In this document: piece after piece, positions 25,368-35,304 of the stretch
Position numbering within the stretch: position 1 is the first letter of the stretch
How the letters are laid out: each line of letters opens with the position of its first letter
Origin: JBHIET01 sp046760785
GTDB lineage: Bacteria > Chloroflexota > Anaerolineae > B4-G1
Assembly: GCA_046760785.1 (NCBI GenBank)
Contig: JBHIET010000001.1
Coordinates: forward strand, 28,881-92,880
Length of the DNA: 64,000 bases
Direction of reading: 5' to 3'
Position numbers and translations under genes: made by a program
Notes under the pieces: generated by a model
Databases searched by the model: none
Seen by the model: only the letters and a program-made list of their open reading frames with translations
What the model was told of the DNA's origin: nothing

Positions 25368-26283
25368 ATGATCTTGCTCCTACTAAACCCTCTCCATACA
25401 TCTGCCCCGGCCCCAGCCATTGAGGAAAACGCTCCCGCAGCATCGCCCGCGCAGTGTAGCACAGGTGACAGGCGTCCACGTAGGCCTCCTCATGCGGCAG
25501 GTTGTACCGCTTCACCAGCGCCGCCGGTCCGCCTGCTAGCAGCGGCCCGACGATGGGATGCATTTGTGGGTCATACGCGGCCACGATTCTTCCCAGCGGT
25601 CGCTCGAAGAGACTGCCCATCGTCAACCCCTGGCAGGGGTGGAGGTTGCCCAGGTAATCCACGTGCACTCGGCCAGGATCGTCCAGCGTCTCGTATGGGC
25701 ATTCGTTGAACTCGTGCCACGGCTGCCGTGCCACCCCCTCGACCAGTTTCACCGCCGCCCGGCCCTTGAACATGATCGGGCCGCTCTCCGCTGGCTCGCC
25801 AGCGGCTTGCGCCGGGTAGCCGGGAGCTCCCTCCGGCACCTCGCAGATGATGGTGCCTGTCGGGATGCCCAGTTGCTCCGCCGCTGCCAGTGCGTTGTGC
25901 GCGTGAGTGCTCATCACCTCATCGTAGTGAAACAGGTCGGTGGAAATGGTCAAGTCCTGCACGATGCCCGCGAGGGGCCGCAGCCACTCGACCCCATCCT
26001 CGACCGTGGTGGCCCAGTAGTCGTTGGTCACGATGCCGACACGGAAGCCCCGTTTAGCTGCTTCCTGCGCCGCCCGCACCATGATTGGGTAATACAGAAA
26101 CGGCTCGCCGCCCTCCAGGTAGATCCACTCCACCGTCCCCAGTCCCTGTGCTTGGCGGTAGATGTCGCGGACTTGTGCCAGCGTCATCGTGCCTTCCTGG
26201 GAGGGGCTTCCCCAGGCGAAGCAGTGATCGCATTCGTAGTTACACTGGTATGTGAGCAACAGGTGCAGCCCGGTCAAATTCAC
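25354..26283 (-). CDS. Radical SAM protein of unknown substrate in the acs cluster
   Basis: CNYECDHC (residues 14-21) is the CxxxCxxC cluster motif, followed by YLEGGEPFLY and a radical-SAM barrel. Later cysteines (CPYETLDDPG; DYLGNLHPCQGLT; CHLCYTARAML) suggest a SPASM-like auxiliary region. The GTG start at 26283 follows GGAGGGCGACACC. The last residues (RSCQSL) are encoded by DNA shared with a RelE relic, so the C-terminus may have been altered. It sits between the corrinoid-protein activator and cooC in the Wood-Ljungdahl operon. A role in maturation of CODH/ACS or of the corrinoid protein is an inference from location only. Confidence 0.75.
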   Translation of the reverse strand: MNLTGLHLLLTYQCNYECDHCFAWGSPSQEGTMTLAQVRDIYRQAQGLGTVEWIYLEGGEPFLYYPIMVRAAQEAAKRGFRVGIVTNDYWATTVEDGVEWLRPLAGIVQDLTISTDLFHYDEVMSTHAHNALAAAEQLGIPTGTIICEVPEGAPGYPAQAAGEPAESGPIMFKGRAAVKLVEGVARQPWHEFNECPYETLDDPGRVHVDYLGNLHPCQGLTMGSLFERPLGRIVAAYDPQMHPIVGPLLAGGPAALVKRYNLPHEEAYVDACHLCYTARAMLRERFPQWLGPGQMYGEGLVGARSCQSL

Positions 26284-26366
26284 GGTGTCGCCCTCCCATA
26301 CTGGCCTTCAAAAGGCTCACAAACTCATCTATACTCAACCCTCAATCTCCCAATTACTTTCCCAAC

Positions 26367-28280
26367 CTACCACCCCTCCAACAGCGCTGCCACTGAGGGA
26401 AACTGGTTCTCATCAGTGTGCGGTAGGAACAGCGCGGCGTTGAATTCATCGAAGAAGGTGTTATCGGCCGAGAGTTCCAGGTAGGTCATCATCTGCCCTA
26501 CCTCGTTCACGCGCTGACGCATCTCCCGCGAAAGGAGTGCCATGTATGCCCCTCGCACTGAGGTGTTGCCCAGAAAGTGGAAGCGGTCGTAGGGCATATC
26601 GGGCAGCATGCCAATCTGGATCGCCTTCTCCACGTTGATGTACTGGCCGAAGGCCCCGCCGATGAGCACCTGTCCCACGTCTGTCAGGCTCAACCCCACG
26701 CTGCGGGCCAGGACGGAGAACCCGGCGTAGATGGCCGCTTTGGCCCGCATCAGGTTGTCAATGTCCACCGCTGTGATGACGATGTCCTCGCCGGTGGCGG
26801 TCTCGCAGGCCATGGCCACCACGTACTCTGCCCCGTGCTTCCCTTCCCGCACCCGCTCCGTGGGGAGGTTCAGGTGGATATTTCCACTCTTGTCCATCAC
26901 CCCGGCGACGAACATCTCCGCCAGGAGGGAGATCAGCCCAGAGCCACATATCCCCCGTGGCTTTTTGTCGCCGATGACGCGATAGGTGGGCTCGTAGTCC
27001 TGGCCGTTGATCCACACCTCCTCGATGGCGCCGGCAGTGGCGCGCATCCCGTGCACCACCCCGGCCCCCTCGAAGGCTGGCCCGGCGGAGCAGGAGCAGG
27101 CGATGAGCCAGGTGCAGTCCCCCAGCACCATCTCCCCGTTGGTCCCGATGTCCACGAACAGCGCCAGTTCCTCCAGGTTGCACATCTCGGAACTGACCAC
27201 ACCCGAGGTGATGTCGGCTCCCACGTAGGAGGCGATGCCGGGCAAACAGTCCACCGTCGCCTCGGGATTGATCCCCAGGCCGATCTCTCGCGCCGGGAAG
27301 GGGGGGAACTGATTGACGGCGGTGATGAAGGGCATCAGGCGGATGGACTCCGGAGGGATGCCAGTGAAGAGATGGATCATTGTGCTGTTGCCGGCCACCA
27401 CCGCCTTGTAGATCTCATCGGTGCTGATGTCTCGCTCCGTTGCCGCCCGTTTCAACAGCCGGTTGAGTGTCTCCATCACCAGCCCCTGTAGTTCCTCCAG
27501 GCCATTCCCCTTGGAGGCGTAGATGATGCGGGAGATGACGTCCTCACCGCGGGCGATCTGGCCGTTGTAGTCCGCTTTCTGGGCCATCACCTCGCCGCTG
27601 ATGAGGTCTACCAGCCAGACCACGTTGCTGGTCGTGCCGATGTCAATTGCCACCGCCCACAGGCTCTCCAGGTGCTCTCCAGGTAAGATGTCTATCAGGT
27701 GGGGCGGGCCATCTGGCCGCTCCCAGGTATCCATTTCGACCACCACCGTGATTGTCCATTCCCCCTCGCGCAGCGCCTGCCCCAGTTTGCGCAGCACCGG
27801 CAGAGAGGCCTGCACCTCCCGCATGTCATAGCGGCTGGCCAGTTCCCGCCGTAGGCGAGACCAGTCGTCGGTCTGATCCTGCAGGGAGGGTGGTTCAAGG
27901 GTGACGGTGTACTTGCGCAGCGGCTGATCGTGCAGGTCGTAAGGGAAGGGTAGTGCGACCTTTGCCGCCCGTTTGCTCTCCTTCAGCCGCCGCTCAATCT
28001 TCTCCTGCGGCGGGATGAGGATGACGACGTCTCCCTCGATGGTCGTCTGGCAGGCCAGAGCATAACCTGCCTCCACATCCACAGGAGAGAGGCGGTGCGT
28101 GGAGCGCCTGCGTACCTCTCCCTCCTGGACGATGACCGCACAGCGGCCGCACCGCCCCTGCCCTCCGCACGGCATATTGAGTGCGACCTCAGCCTGTTGG
28201 GCAGCATCGCCGATCAGCGCCCCTGTGGGAATCTCTACCTCTTGGCCAGATGGCAGGAACCGCACTTTGTACGTTGTCAT
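26367..28280 (-). CDS. acsV: RACo-like reductive activator of the corrinoid Fe-S protein (2Fe-2S plus ASKHA)
   Basis: RACo uses ATP to push an electron onto Co(II) of inactive corrinoid Fe-S protein. The N-terminus has a 2Fe-2S motif (MPCGGQGRCGRC, later ACQTT). A linker follows, then the ASKHA ATPase domain: AVAIDIGTTSNVVWLVDL, VAGNSTMIHLFTG, FVDIGTNGEMVLGD, GSGLISLLAEM and QVLIGGAFGQYIN. ATG 28280 (637 aa) starts MTTYKVRFLPSGQ; the frame to 28343 would overlap the end of acsC. The RBS is weak, so translational coupling to acsC is likely. Confidence 0.93.
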   Translation of the reverse strand: MTTYKVRFLPSGQEVEIPTGALIGDAAQQAEVALNMPCGGQGRCGRCAVIVQEGEVRRRSTHRLSPVDVEAGYALACQTTIEGDVVILIPPQEKIERRLKESKRAAKVALPFPYDLHDQPLRKYTVTLEPPSLQDQTDDWSRLRRELASRYDMREVQASLPVLRKLGQALREGEWTITVVVEMDTWERPDGPPHLIDILPGEHLESLWAVAIDIGTTSNVVWLVDLISGEVMAQKADYNGQIARGEDVISRIIYASKGNGLEELQGLVMETLNRLLKRAATERDISTDEIYKAVVAGNSTMIHLFTGIPPESIRLMPFITAVNQFPPFPAREIGLGINPEATVDCLPGIASYVGADITSGVVSSEMCNLEELALFVDIGTNGEMVLGDCTWLIACSCSAGPAFEGAGVVHGMRATAGAIEEVWINGQDYEPTYRVIGDKKPRGICGSGLISLLAEMFVAGVMDKSGNIHLNLPTERVREGKHGAEYVVAMACETATGEDIVITAVDIDNLMRAKAAIYAGFSVLARSVGLSLTDVGQVLIGGAFGQYINVEKAIQIGMLPDMPYDRFHFLGNTSVRGAYMALLSREMRQRVNEVGQMMTYLELSADNTFFDEFNAALFLPHTDENQFPSVAALLEGW

Positions 28281-28327
28281 CGTCTGACAGTGTTTCAGAC
28301 GGCGAGGCCTCGAACCTGAAATGCGTT

Positions 28328-29680
28328 CTATGACGCTTGCCACAGCTTCAGATACCCGGTCAAGTCTACCGCCTCACGCGGCCCGACCAGGATCTCCCAG
28401 CCCGGCAGTTCCTCCTCGAGTTCACCCATCAGCACCGCCACGTGACCGGGGATGATCAGTTTACGGTGGCTGATCTTCCCTTCGATGCCGGTCGTCTTGA
28501 CCGACTTCGCGATGCGCTCGGCGTCGAACTTGCCGGCCGCCCAGGCAGTGAGGACACTCATGCCCTCCGCATCGGCCACCAGTAGCCATCCGGGCATACC
28601 GCTCCCGTCCACCTCGTTGGCCACGGAGAAGTAGGTAATGGAGAAGTTGGTGGTGACCATCAACGGCGAGTCAGGTTTAGGCTCGTTGATCTCGTAGATA
28701 CCCGGCTGCACCTGGATAGGCTCCTGCGGGTTGGTGTAGATGTTCTCCCGCAGCACCAGCAGCGCGTAAGCAGAGGCCGGCGTGAAGTGGTCGAGGACGA
28801 CGAAGCCGCCGTACTTGGCGATGTGCTGACCAGCCAGCATGTCCTCCTCCATCTGGTCGGTTGCGCCCTCGCCAGGGAAGGTGATGATGGGATAGCCCAG
28901 CGGGCGGAAGTTCTTCTTGAGGGCTAGGCGGCGCAGTTGCGTTAGTGTGATCAGCGTGCCGGTGGGGTCGCGCACGCCGGGGTCCAGTACCATATCCTGC
29001 ACGCCCTTGCCCTTAATCTGCTCCGCCAGTTCGGCCAGGTCGCCCAGACCATCGGAGCTACGCACCGCCAATGGAGCCTTTGCTTCCTGCGCCAGCGCCG
29101 CCATCGGTTCCCAGTTGTCGGCAGTGGCGGCGTAGAGGAGCGGCGTCGCCCCTTCGGCCGCCTGCAGCCCCGCCTTCATCACGACCAGGTCCCCGGCGAT
29201 GAAGATCAGCGGCCTGTCGGTCGCCTCCCGCACGGCCTGCACTGCTGCCGCGAAGGTGCCCGCATCGCCGGAGGCCGCCTCGACCGCGACACCGTCCAGG
29301 AACAGGTCTATCCCGACGTAATCCACGTTGAAGCCCATAGCCGCCTGCACCGCTGCCTTCAACTCATCCAGGGGCATCGTGTCACGGACGCGCACGAAGA
29401 GGCCAGTCTTGTGATAGAAGGTCTTCTCATGGCGGAAGAGGACGGTCTCGTTGCCCACCTCGACCTTGTGTCCTGGCCCCTCCACTGCGACCAGACGGAT
29501 AGGCGGAGCGGCAGCGGCCGCCAATTGTGCCTTCGCTTCCTCTGAGACGTAAGGGCAGGCAGCCAGTTCCGCCTGCTTGGCCGCCAATTTCATGGCGAAG
29601 GCCAAGCACGTAGGAAAGCCGCACTCCTTACAGTTGGTTTGTGGCAGGAGTTTGTAGATCTGAAGTCCAGTCAGTGCCAT
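28328..29680 (-). CDS. acsC: AcsC, corrinoid Fe-S protein large subunit
   Basis: The 450 aa gamma subunit carries the N-terminal 4Fe-4S motif CKECGFPTCLAFAMKLA with a distal AACPY. A TIM barrel follows, then the corrinoid-binding C-terminal domain (AEGMSVLTAWAAGKF, IPGHVAVLMGELEEELPGW). It accepts the methyl group from AcsE and gives it to acetyl-CoA synthase. GGAGG lies right before ATG 29680. It pairs with acsD 12 nt upstream. Confidence 0.96.
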   Translation of the reverse strand: MALTGLQIYKLLPQTNCKECGFPTCLAFAMKLAAKQAELAACPYVSEEAKAQLAAAAAPPIRLVAVEGPGHKVEVGNETVLFRHEKTFYHKTGLFVRVRDTMPLDELKAAVQAAMGFNVDYVGIDLFLDGVAVEAASGDAGTFAAAVQAVREATDRPLIFIAGDLVVMKAGLQAAEGATPLLYAATADNWEPMAALAQEAKAPLAVRSSDGLGDLAELAEQIKGKGVQDMVLDPGVRDPTGTLITLTQLRRLALKKNFRPLGYPIITFPGEGATDQMEEDMLAGQHIAKYGGFVVLDHFTPASAYALLVLRENIYTNPQEPIQVQPGIYEINEPKPDSPLMVTTNFSITYFSVANEVDGSGMPGWLLVADAEGMSVLTAWAAGKFDAERIAKSVKTTGIEGKISHRKLIIPGHVAVLMGELEEELPGWEILVGPREAVDLTGYLKLWQAS

Positions 29681-29692
29681 TGTTCCTCCTCC

Positions 29693-30661
29693 CTACTTCT
29701 CCATCAGCCGTTCGACGAATGCTTTGACGCGCCTCACCGTCTCCGGGTGTCGTAGGACAAGGACGTCGGCTCCGGTCTCGACGAGTGAGGTCGCTGTCAG
29801 CGTCTCCCAGAGAATGGCCCGCTCGCGCCAATCGCCCCAGGATTCCGGCACCCCCTCACCGACTTTGGCCTCCTTCTGGCGCCAGGCCTCGTAGCCGGGG
29901 GTGACCAGCATAGGTTGTTGAGTCATCTTGTCTCCCTGGAGCGCCGCGATGCGCAGGCGTTCCATCACCGAGTAGCCGTACTCCATCCCGTAGCCCAGGC
30001 CAGCCGTCGTGGGATCCATCAGAATGCGCTCCAGCGGCAACCCCATATCGGAGATGAGGATGATCAGTTGCTTGGCCAGGTTGACGTCCATCGGCGTGCG
30101 GGAGTTCACCAGGTGGCCGTGGGCCAGCGCCGCTGCGACGATGGTGCGGTAGTTCTTCTCCTCGCATAAGCCCAGCACCATCCGCTCACCGGCTGTCTCC
30201 TCGGCTACGGCCACGAGTAGCTCATTATCGGCGTCCACCTGGCCGGGGCCGAAGACCAGAAGCGGCAGGCCGGTGGCGTCCAGTACGGCGCGGGTCACGG
30301 CCCGGGCATCGTCGGCAGTCGTCGGAGTATCTCCGTCCCGGGTCAGGCTCAACTGCAGGAGGATCAGGTCTGCGCCAGCCCCCTCGGCCGCCTTGGCCCA
30401 GGTCGCCGGGTCGTTCACCACGTCGCCCCAGGCCTCCATCAGGAGCGGCGACCAATCATCGGGTCGCCGGTCCACAATCTCTATAGCGATGCGTGGCGGG
30501 TTAGGGATCTCGCCCTCGAAGTGCAGGAAGGGCATCACTGTCTCACCGCCCACAGTGACGGTGTGACTGCGGGTGCCACCCTCGTCGGCGGTCGCACCCA
30601 GCGTCACCTCCCGCACTTTCCCCGTCCACTTCTCGATCGGAATCTCGACTGTGACAGGCAT
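29693..30661 (-). CDS. acsD: AcsD, corrinoid Fe-S protein small subunit
   Basis: The 322 aa delta subunit is a TIM barrel that pairs with AcsC. Diagnostic stretches are VEIPIEKWTGKVREVTLG at the N-terminus, DWSPLLMEAWGDVV, LVFGPGQVDADNE, ILMDPTTAGLGYGMEYGYSVMERLRIAAL and VLRHPETV. AAGGAGG lies 6-8 nt before ATG 30661. It is separated from acsB by an unusually long 339 bp spacer that holds a repeat element. Confidence 0.96.
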   Translation of the reverse strand: MPVTVEIPIEKWTGKVREVTLGATADEGGTRSHTVTVGGETVMPFLHFEGEIPNPPRIAIEIVDRRPDDWSPLLMEAWGDVVNDPATWAKAAEGAGADLILLQLSLTRDGDTPTTADDARAVTRAVLDATGLPLLVFGPGQVDADNELLVAVAEETAGERMVLGLCEEKNYRTIVAAALAHGHLVNSRTPMDVNLAKQLIILISDMGLPLERILMDPTTAGLGYGMEYGYSVMERLRIAALQGDKMTQQPMLVTPGYEAWRQKEAKVGEGVPESWGDWRERAILWETLTATSLVETGADVLVLRHPETVRRVKAFVERLMEK

Positions 30662-30805
30662 ACAAATCCTCCTTAGATTGCTTACTTCGATTCAAAGTAG
30701 TCTTTGACCACCAGCCTTGGCTATCATGATAGTCCTTAACTGACCGGCAGTCAAGTGATGGTCGTAGCGCCTCGCGTGTGGCATTCCTCACAAGATGCAG
30801 GGAGC

Positions 30806-30834
30806 GGGGGCCGCCACTAGGCGCGACGGCCCCC
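30806..30834. repeat. GC hairpin in the acsB-acsD spacer
   Basis: GGGGGCCG (30806-30813) and CGGCCCCC (30827-30834) form an 8 bp stem with a 13 nt loop. No T tract follows on the minus strand, so an attenuator or RNA processing/stability site is more likely than a full terminator. The rest of the 30662-30863 spacer shows nothing recognisable. Confidence 0.4.
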
Positions 30835-30863
30835 GGAACCTCCGAGTCGAACATCAGGCGAAA

Positions 30864-30962
30864 GCGTCGGTCGAGTAGGAGCGACTAAGGTGTTCTCATT
30901 AGCAGAAAAAGCTTGGTCTCGATGCGCTTCTCCACTTTGCTCCGAAGCTACTCAACCGGCGC
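30864..30962. mobile_element. MITE-like repeat, short copy (99 bp)
   Basis: The ends are GCGTCGGTCGAGTAG and CTACTCAACCGGCGC, an inverted repeat matching at 13 of 15 positions. The interior includes GGTCTCGATGCGCTTCTCCACTTTGCTCCGAAG. A longer copy with the same ends is at 43509-43666, in the same orientation. No transposase is encoded, so it would be non-autonomous. It sits between acsB and acsD. Confidence 0.65.
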
Positions 30963-31000
30963 TTATCCTGCAACCGGTGGAGGATTTATGCCACGGTGTG

Positions 31001-33283
31001 CTAGAAAAGCGGTGGCATCGTCAAGGCTGGATGCCCCTTCTCCTCCAGGAACGGGAGTAAACCTTCCACATCGGTGCAGATGGTCTCGTCGGCGATCTTG
31101 TCCAGCAAGTTTGGGTCGCCCTCCCGCTCGCAGGCGGCCTTCAGTTCCTCCGCCATGCTCTCCTTAAGGAAGGAGGACATCCAGACGATGCGCTTGAGGC
31201 CGCCATCAGCGCGGATGAACTTGGGGCTGATGAGGAAGTACTTGCCGACGCCCATCACACCCGGCGTCTGAATACCGCCGCCGCACATGCCAGCCAGCGT
31301 CGAGAACGTCATCCCTGCTGGCGTCATGCTGGGATCCTCCCGGCTGACGACCATGAAACCGTTGGCTTCGGGGATGACCATCATGATGCACTCAAAGCAG
31401 CCACATGCCGTCATGGGATTCTCCATGATGGAGTACATCGAGACCGTTTCCACCGTGCCATGGGAGGCCGACTGTGCGTACTCGTTGATGCCGGTGAAGT
31501 ACCCTTTCTCCGGCTCCAAACACTGCCCCTTCTTAATCGGCTGGTTGGGGCCGGTAGGGTTGATCTCGTAACTGGCCTTACAGTCGAGCCAGTTGTACGC
31601 GCCGCATAGCCCCAGCCGCTGCGGGCTGACGACACAGACGTGGTTGGGCGCGAAAGACTGGCACAGGATGCAGGAATAGAAGATGTCCACCGCCTCGTCG
31701 GTCAGATCGGCCAGACGCCGGTTGCGGAAGTCATAAGCCACTCGCGCCTTCTCCAGCCACTCGGCATACAGTTCGGGGTCAGTGATGATCTTCACCTGCA
31801 CCTTGTCCACGATAGCGCCGAAATCGGCGTGGAAGCGGGCGTAGAGAATGTCGCCGAAATGCCTGAGGTTGAATCCCTTGTCCGCCGCCGTCTTGGAGAT
31901 GCGGATCCAGGCGATGTCTCGCTGGCCGATGTGCTGGATGCCGGAGGCGCCGTTGACGAAATAGTGGATCTGCCGCTCCAGCACCGGCTCGAAGTCCTCC
32001 TGCATCTTGCGGCCAGCCACCTCGACCAGGATGCCCAGATCCATTGAGCCACCGTCTTCCATGTCCTCGAAGCCGGTGCCGATGACTTCGATCTTGCCGT
32101 CCTCCACCTCGTCCATCGGACGCATCGCCAGGTACTCCCAGGCGCGGCTGGCCTTGCCGCCGAACTCGACCCGCATGTCGGCCCGGCGGACAACCTCCCC
32201 CTCGAAGGCGGAGCCATAGGCCACGGGAATGGGCACCTCGGTGATCTTGACCTTAACGCCGCGCACCTCGATGCAGCGCTGCACCAGTTTGGCAGCCCGC
32301 TCCTCGTCGTTCTCCGCCTCGATCTCGTTCCACGGCATAGAGATGACGTGCTCGTAGCGGGTGACGCCGGTGGGAAGAATCTCCGGGATGACGGTGTCGG
32401 CGATGGTGGGGAAGCCGTAGGAGATGGCCCCGGCAGCGGCAGCGTACTTCAGGTCGTCCACCTCGCCGAGTGCCAGAACGAAGGCGAAGACGCGGAACTT
32501 ATTGTAGAGCAGGATCTCCCGCCAGTCGCCACCCTTCATGCCACCGAAGGTCAATGCCGACCGCGTGGCGAAGCCCAGCGCATAGATGGCGGAGATGGTG
32601 TCCCGTCCAAAGGGAACGATGTAGGTATCATACCCCATCTCTACCCCTTCCTCGAACAACTGGTCAATGATCGAGCGCCCGTTGACGCTGCCGGAGAGGA
32701 AGACCAGGATGTTGCGCCGCTGGAGTTCCCGCACGATGCTGACGGCGGCCTCGTTCGTGCGGGCCGCGCCGACGATGGCGGCGAAGCCCGGCATGCGGCC
32801 GTCCACCAACTGGATGCCCCACGAGCGCAACTGAATGTCGTCAATGGGGCCGTTGAGGTGGCCGTCGCCGGCCTCGCCCTCAAACTCGGGGCTGGTGAAG
32901 GAGGTGCCGCCAGCCAGGTGGAACCCAGGATAGAGCTCCGGTTGCTCTCCCAGGGCAAAACGGACGCCTTCGATGGTCTCCGTGGCCAGTAGGGTCGCCA
33001 TGCCGGAGTCCAGCGTCTCCCCCAGATAGGGCACCCACAGGCTCTCATCCGGCATCGGGTGGAGGAGATTCCTGGCGTGCTCAAGCACAGGTCTCATATC
33101 GGCTAGCCGGGAGACCTCGTGCCCCATCATCCCCAGGATCACCGGCAGATAATAGGCGGTGTTGGGAAAGGCAACAGCACAGTCCTCCCCCTTCTCGGCG
33201 ATGGCCTTTTCCAGAAGCGCGTCCGCCTCGGCCACGATACCGTTGGCGCCACGGATGGCGCGTGTTGCGATGTATCGAGACAT
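31001..33283 (-). CDS. acsB: AcsB, acetyl-CoA synthase catalytic subunit
   Basis: AcsB joins CO, the methyl group from the corrinoid protein and CoA. The 760 aa length is that of the bacterial three-domain enzyme. The A-cluster ligands are intact: C538 and C541 (SCILC), C550 (HVC) and C560 (GLC) for the 4Fe-4S cubane, and C627/C629 (ACGC) for the nickel sites. The spacing equals that of the Moorella enzyme (506/509/518/528/595/597) offset by 32. GGGAGAACAAA precedes ATG 33283. The gene follows acsA by 13 nt. Confidence 0.97.
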   Translation of the reverse strand: MSRYIATRAIRGANGIVAEADALLEKAIAEKGEDCAVAFPNTAYYLPVILGMMGHEVSRLADMRPVLEHARNLLHPMPDESLWVPYLGETLDSGMATLLATETIEGVRFALGEQPELYPGFHLAGGTSFTSPEFEGEAGDGHLNGPIDDIQLRSWGIQLVDGRMPGFAAIVGAARTNEAAVSIVRELQRRNILVFLSGSVNGRSIIDQLFEEGVEMGYDTYIVPFGRDTISAIYALGFATRSALTFGGMKGGDWREILLYNKFRVFAFVLALGEVDDLKYAAAAGAISYGFPTIADTVIPEILPTGVTRYEHVISMPWNEIEAENDEERAAKLVQRCIEVRGVKVKITEVPIPVAYGSAFEGEVVRRADMRVEFGGKASRAWEYLAMRPMDEVEDGKIEVIGTGFEDMEDGGSMDLGILVEVAGRKMQEDFEPVLERQIHYFVNGASGIQHIGQRDIAWIRISKTAADKGFNLRHFGDILYARFHADFGAIVDKVQVKIITDPELYAEWLEKARVAYDFRNRRLADLTDEAVDIFYSCILCQSFAPNHVCVVSPQRLGLCGAYNWLDCKASYEINPTGPNQPIKKGQCLEPEKGYFTGINEYAQSASHGTVETVSMYSIMENPMTACGCFECIMMVIPEANGFMVVSREDPSMTPAGMTFSTLAGMCGGGIQTPGVMGVGKYFLISPKFIRADGGLKRIVWMSSFLKESMAEELKAACEREGDPNLLDKIADETICTDVEGLLPFLEEKGHPALTMPPLF

Positions 33284-33296
33284 TTTGTTCTCCCTT

Positions 33297-35294
33297 CTAA
33301 CTTACCGGTACTCCGTAGACCGCTTCGATGCGCTCCTCCAGTGGGAGCTCAAGCAGTTCCGGCATGCGCCAGTCGCCGCTCTTGCCCCACTTGCTGGGGT
33401 CGTATTCGGCCAAGCCCAGCGCGGACCGCTTCTTGTCTATGTGCTCCAGCGCCCGGCGGACGATCTCCTCCTTCTCCAAGACGAACTCCAGCTTAGCGCC
33501 GACCTTTTTCTCCCAGCCTGCGCTCAGGATTCGAGTCACGGCCTCGCTGCCGGAGATAGGATCACGGCCGCCCATGATGACGTAGGCCCCGGAGGCCACA
33601 CAGTAGGTAGCGATGGAGAGAGCCTTCTCGCTCATCCACTCCGGCGCCATGCCGACGGCGGGAATATCCGCGATGTCCTCCCCTAGGCCGGTCTCGGTGG
33701 CCATCTGCGAAAGGACGGTGAGAATGCGGGAGTTATCCACGCAGGAGCCCATGTGGAGCACCGGCGGGATGCCGACCGTCTCGCAAACCTCGCGCAGCCC
33801 CGGCCCGGCTAACTCCAGCGCCGTCTCAGGGGTCATGTACCCCAGTTTGGCGCTGGCGATGGCCCCGCAGCCGGTCTCCACCACCAGGACGTCGTTCTTG
33901 ATGAACTCCGTCACCACATAGTTGTGGAGTTCGTCGTGGCAGACGCGGGCGTTATTGCAGCCGATGTTGGCCACCACGCCCCGGATGCGGCCCTGGATGA
34001 TGGCATCGTTGAGCGGGCGGAAGGACCCACGATAGAAACCGCCCAGCGCGTAGTCAATGTACTCGTGAGAGAAGCCAGGCACCATGGGATTGCGGACGTC
34101 GGGGATGGCCGTCTCCCCCCGCTCTGGGAAGCGGTCAATGGCCCGGCGGACGATCTCCTTGGCGATCTCCAGCGCCCTGCGCTCGTCGAACTCGATGTGC
34201 GCGGCGCCCTTGATCTTCGCCTTAGGCGAGGTGGTGATCAGTTCCGTGTGGAACCTGTCTGCCACCGGGGCCAGCCCTTGCATGATACACTGGATGTCCA
34301 CAACCATCGCCTCGACGGCGCCGGTGAGGATGGCCAGTTCCTGCTGCAGGAAGTTGCCCGCCAGGGGCACCCCTTGTCGCATCAGCGTCTCGTTGGCGGT
34401 GCAGCAGATGCCGGCCAACTGGATGCCCTTGGCCCCCTTGCTCTTGGCGTATTCGATCAGTTCGGGGTCCAGCGCTGCCGCGACGATCATCTCGGAAAGG
34501 GTCGGCTCGTGGCCGTGAATGATGACGTTGACCATGTCCTCGCGGAGCACGCCCAGGTTGGCCTCGGTCAGCACCGGGGCGGGCGTGCCGAAGAGGATGT
34601 CCGAAAGGTCGGTGGCCAGCATCGAGCCGCCCCAACCGTCGCTCAGCGCGCAGCGCAGCGTCTGGTCGAGGATGTGCTCAGCGTCCTGGTCATTGCCGAT
34701 GTTGGTGCGGTGGAGCATCTCCACCACCTCCCGGTCTATGCTACGGGGAGCGATTCCCACGTCGTGCCAGATCTGCTGTCGCTTGACCGGGGCGCGCTTC
34801 AAGTAGAGGAGTTCCCCCTGGGTCTTGCCAAACTCGGCCAGGGCCGCCAGGGCCACATCCCGTGCCAGTTCCTCCAGCGGCTGTCCATCGGCCTTGACAC
34901 CCAGGTACCCGGCCACCTCCACCAACTTGAAGGGGTCACGGACCCCATAGTCGGGCGCGTGCCCCTCGGCCGCCTCCAGCAGCGTATAGGCCAGGTCGCG
35001 ACCGTGGTCGGAGTGGGCCGATGCACCCGCCGCCACGGCGCGGGCGAAGTTGCGGGCCGCTACTGTGTCGCGCGTCGCCCCGCAGACCCCGCGCTCTGTT
35101 TTCCCCGTCAGGCGACAGGGCCCCATCGCACAGTTCTTGCAACATAATCCCTGTGACCCGATGGGGCAGGGACTGAGCTCGTCCGCCCGCGAGAAACATG
35201 TCTCCATCTCCATCTGGCAGGCATATTCCAGCAGGGCGATGGCCGCCGCATCCCGACTGGCCTCCTCTGATGTTCGCGCTTTCTTTTTCGCCAT
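33297..35294 (-). CDS. acsA: AcsA/CooS, Ni-Fe carbon monoxide dehydrogenase
   Basis: This enzyme reduces CO2 to CO for acetyl-CoA synthase. The 665 aa protein has the N-terminal D/B-cluster cysteines (CFSRADELSPCP, CCKNCAMGPCRL, GVCGA). C-cluster segments are HGHEPTLSEMI, NIGCNNARVCHDELHN, ETGCGAIASAKLGYM, HMGSCVDNSR and YCVASGAYVIMGG. It is fused to nothing and lies directly upstream of acsB with acetogen-type gene order. The permuted GTCGTTTGACATTTG spacer precedes the RBS AAAGGAT. Confidence 0.97.
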   Translation of the reverse strand: MAKKKARTSEEASRDAAAIALLEYACQMEMETCFSRADELSPCPIGSQGLCCKNCAMGPCRLTGKTERGVCGATRDTVAARNFARAVAAGASAHSDHGRDLAYTLLEAAEGHAPDYGVRDPFKLVEVAGYLGVKADGQPLEELARDVALAALAEFGKTQGELLYLKRAPVKRQQIWHDVGIAPRSIDREVVEMLHRTNIGNDQDAEHILDQTLRCALSDGWGGSMLATDLSDILFGTPAPVLTEANLGVLREDMVNVIIHGHEPTLSEMIVAAALDPELIEYAKSKGAKGIQLAGICCTANETLMRQGVPLAGNFLQQELAILTGAVEAMVVDIQCIMQGLAPVADRFHTELITTSPKAKIKGAAHIEFDERRALEIAKEIVRRAIDRFPERGETAIPDVRNPMVPGFSHEYIDYALGGFYRGSFRPLNDAIIQGRIRGVVANIGCNNARVCHDELHNYVVTEFIKNDVLVVETGCGAIASAKLGYMTPETALELAGPGLREVCETVGIPPVLHMGSCVDNSRILTVLSQMATETGLGEDIADIPAVGMAPEWMSEKALSIATYCVASGAYVIMGGRDPISGSEAVTRILSAGWEKKVGAKLEFVLEKEEIVRRALEHIDKKRSALGLAEYDPSKWGKSGDWRMPELLELPLEERIEAVYGVPVS

Positions 35295-35304
35295 GTCTTA
35301 TCCT

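Noticed and set aside
33924..35147. Plus-strand frame of 407 codons
   Set aside because: Antisense to the certain CODH gene acsA.
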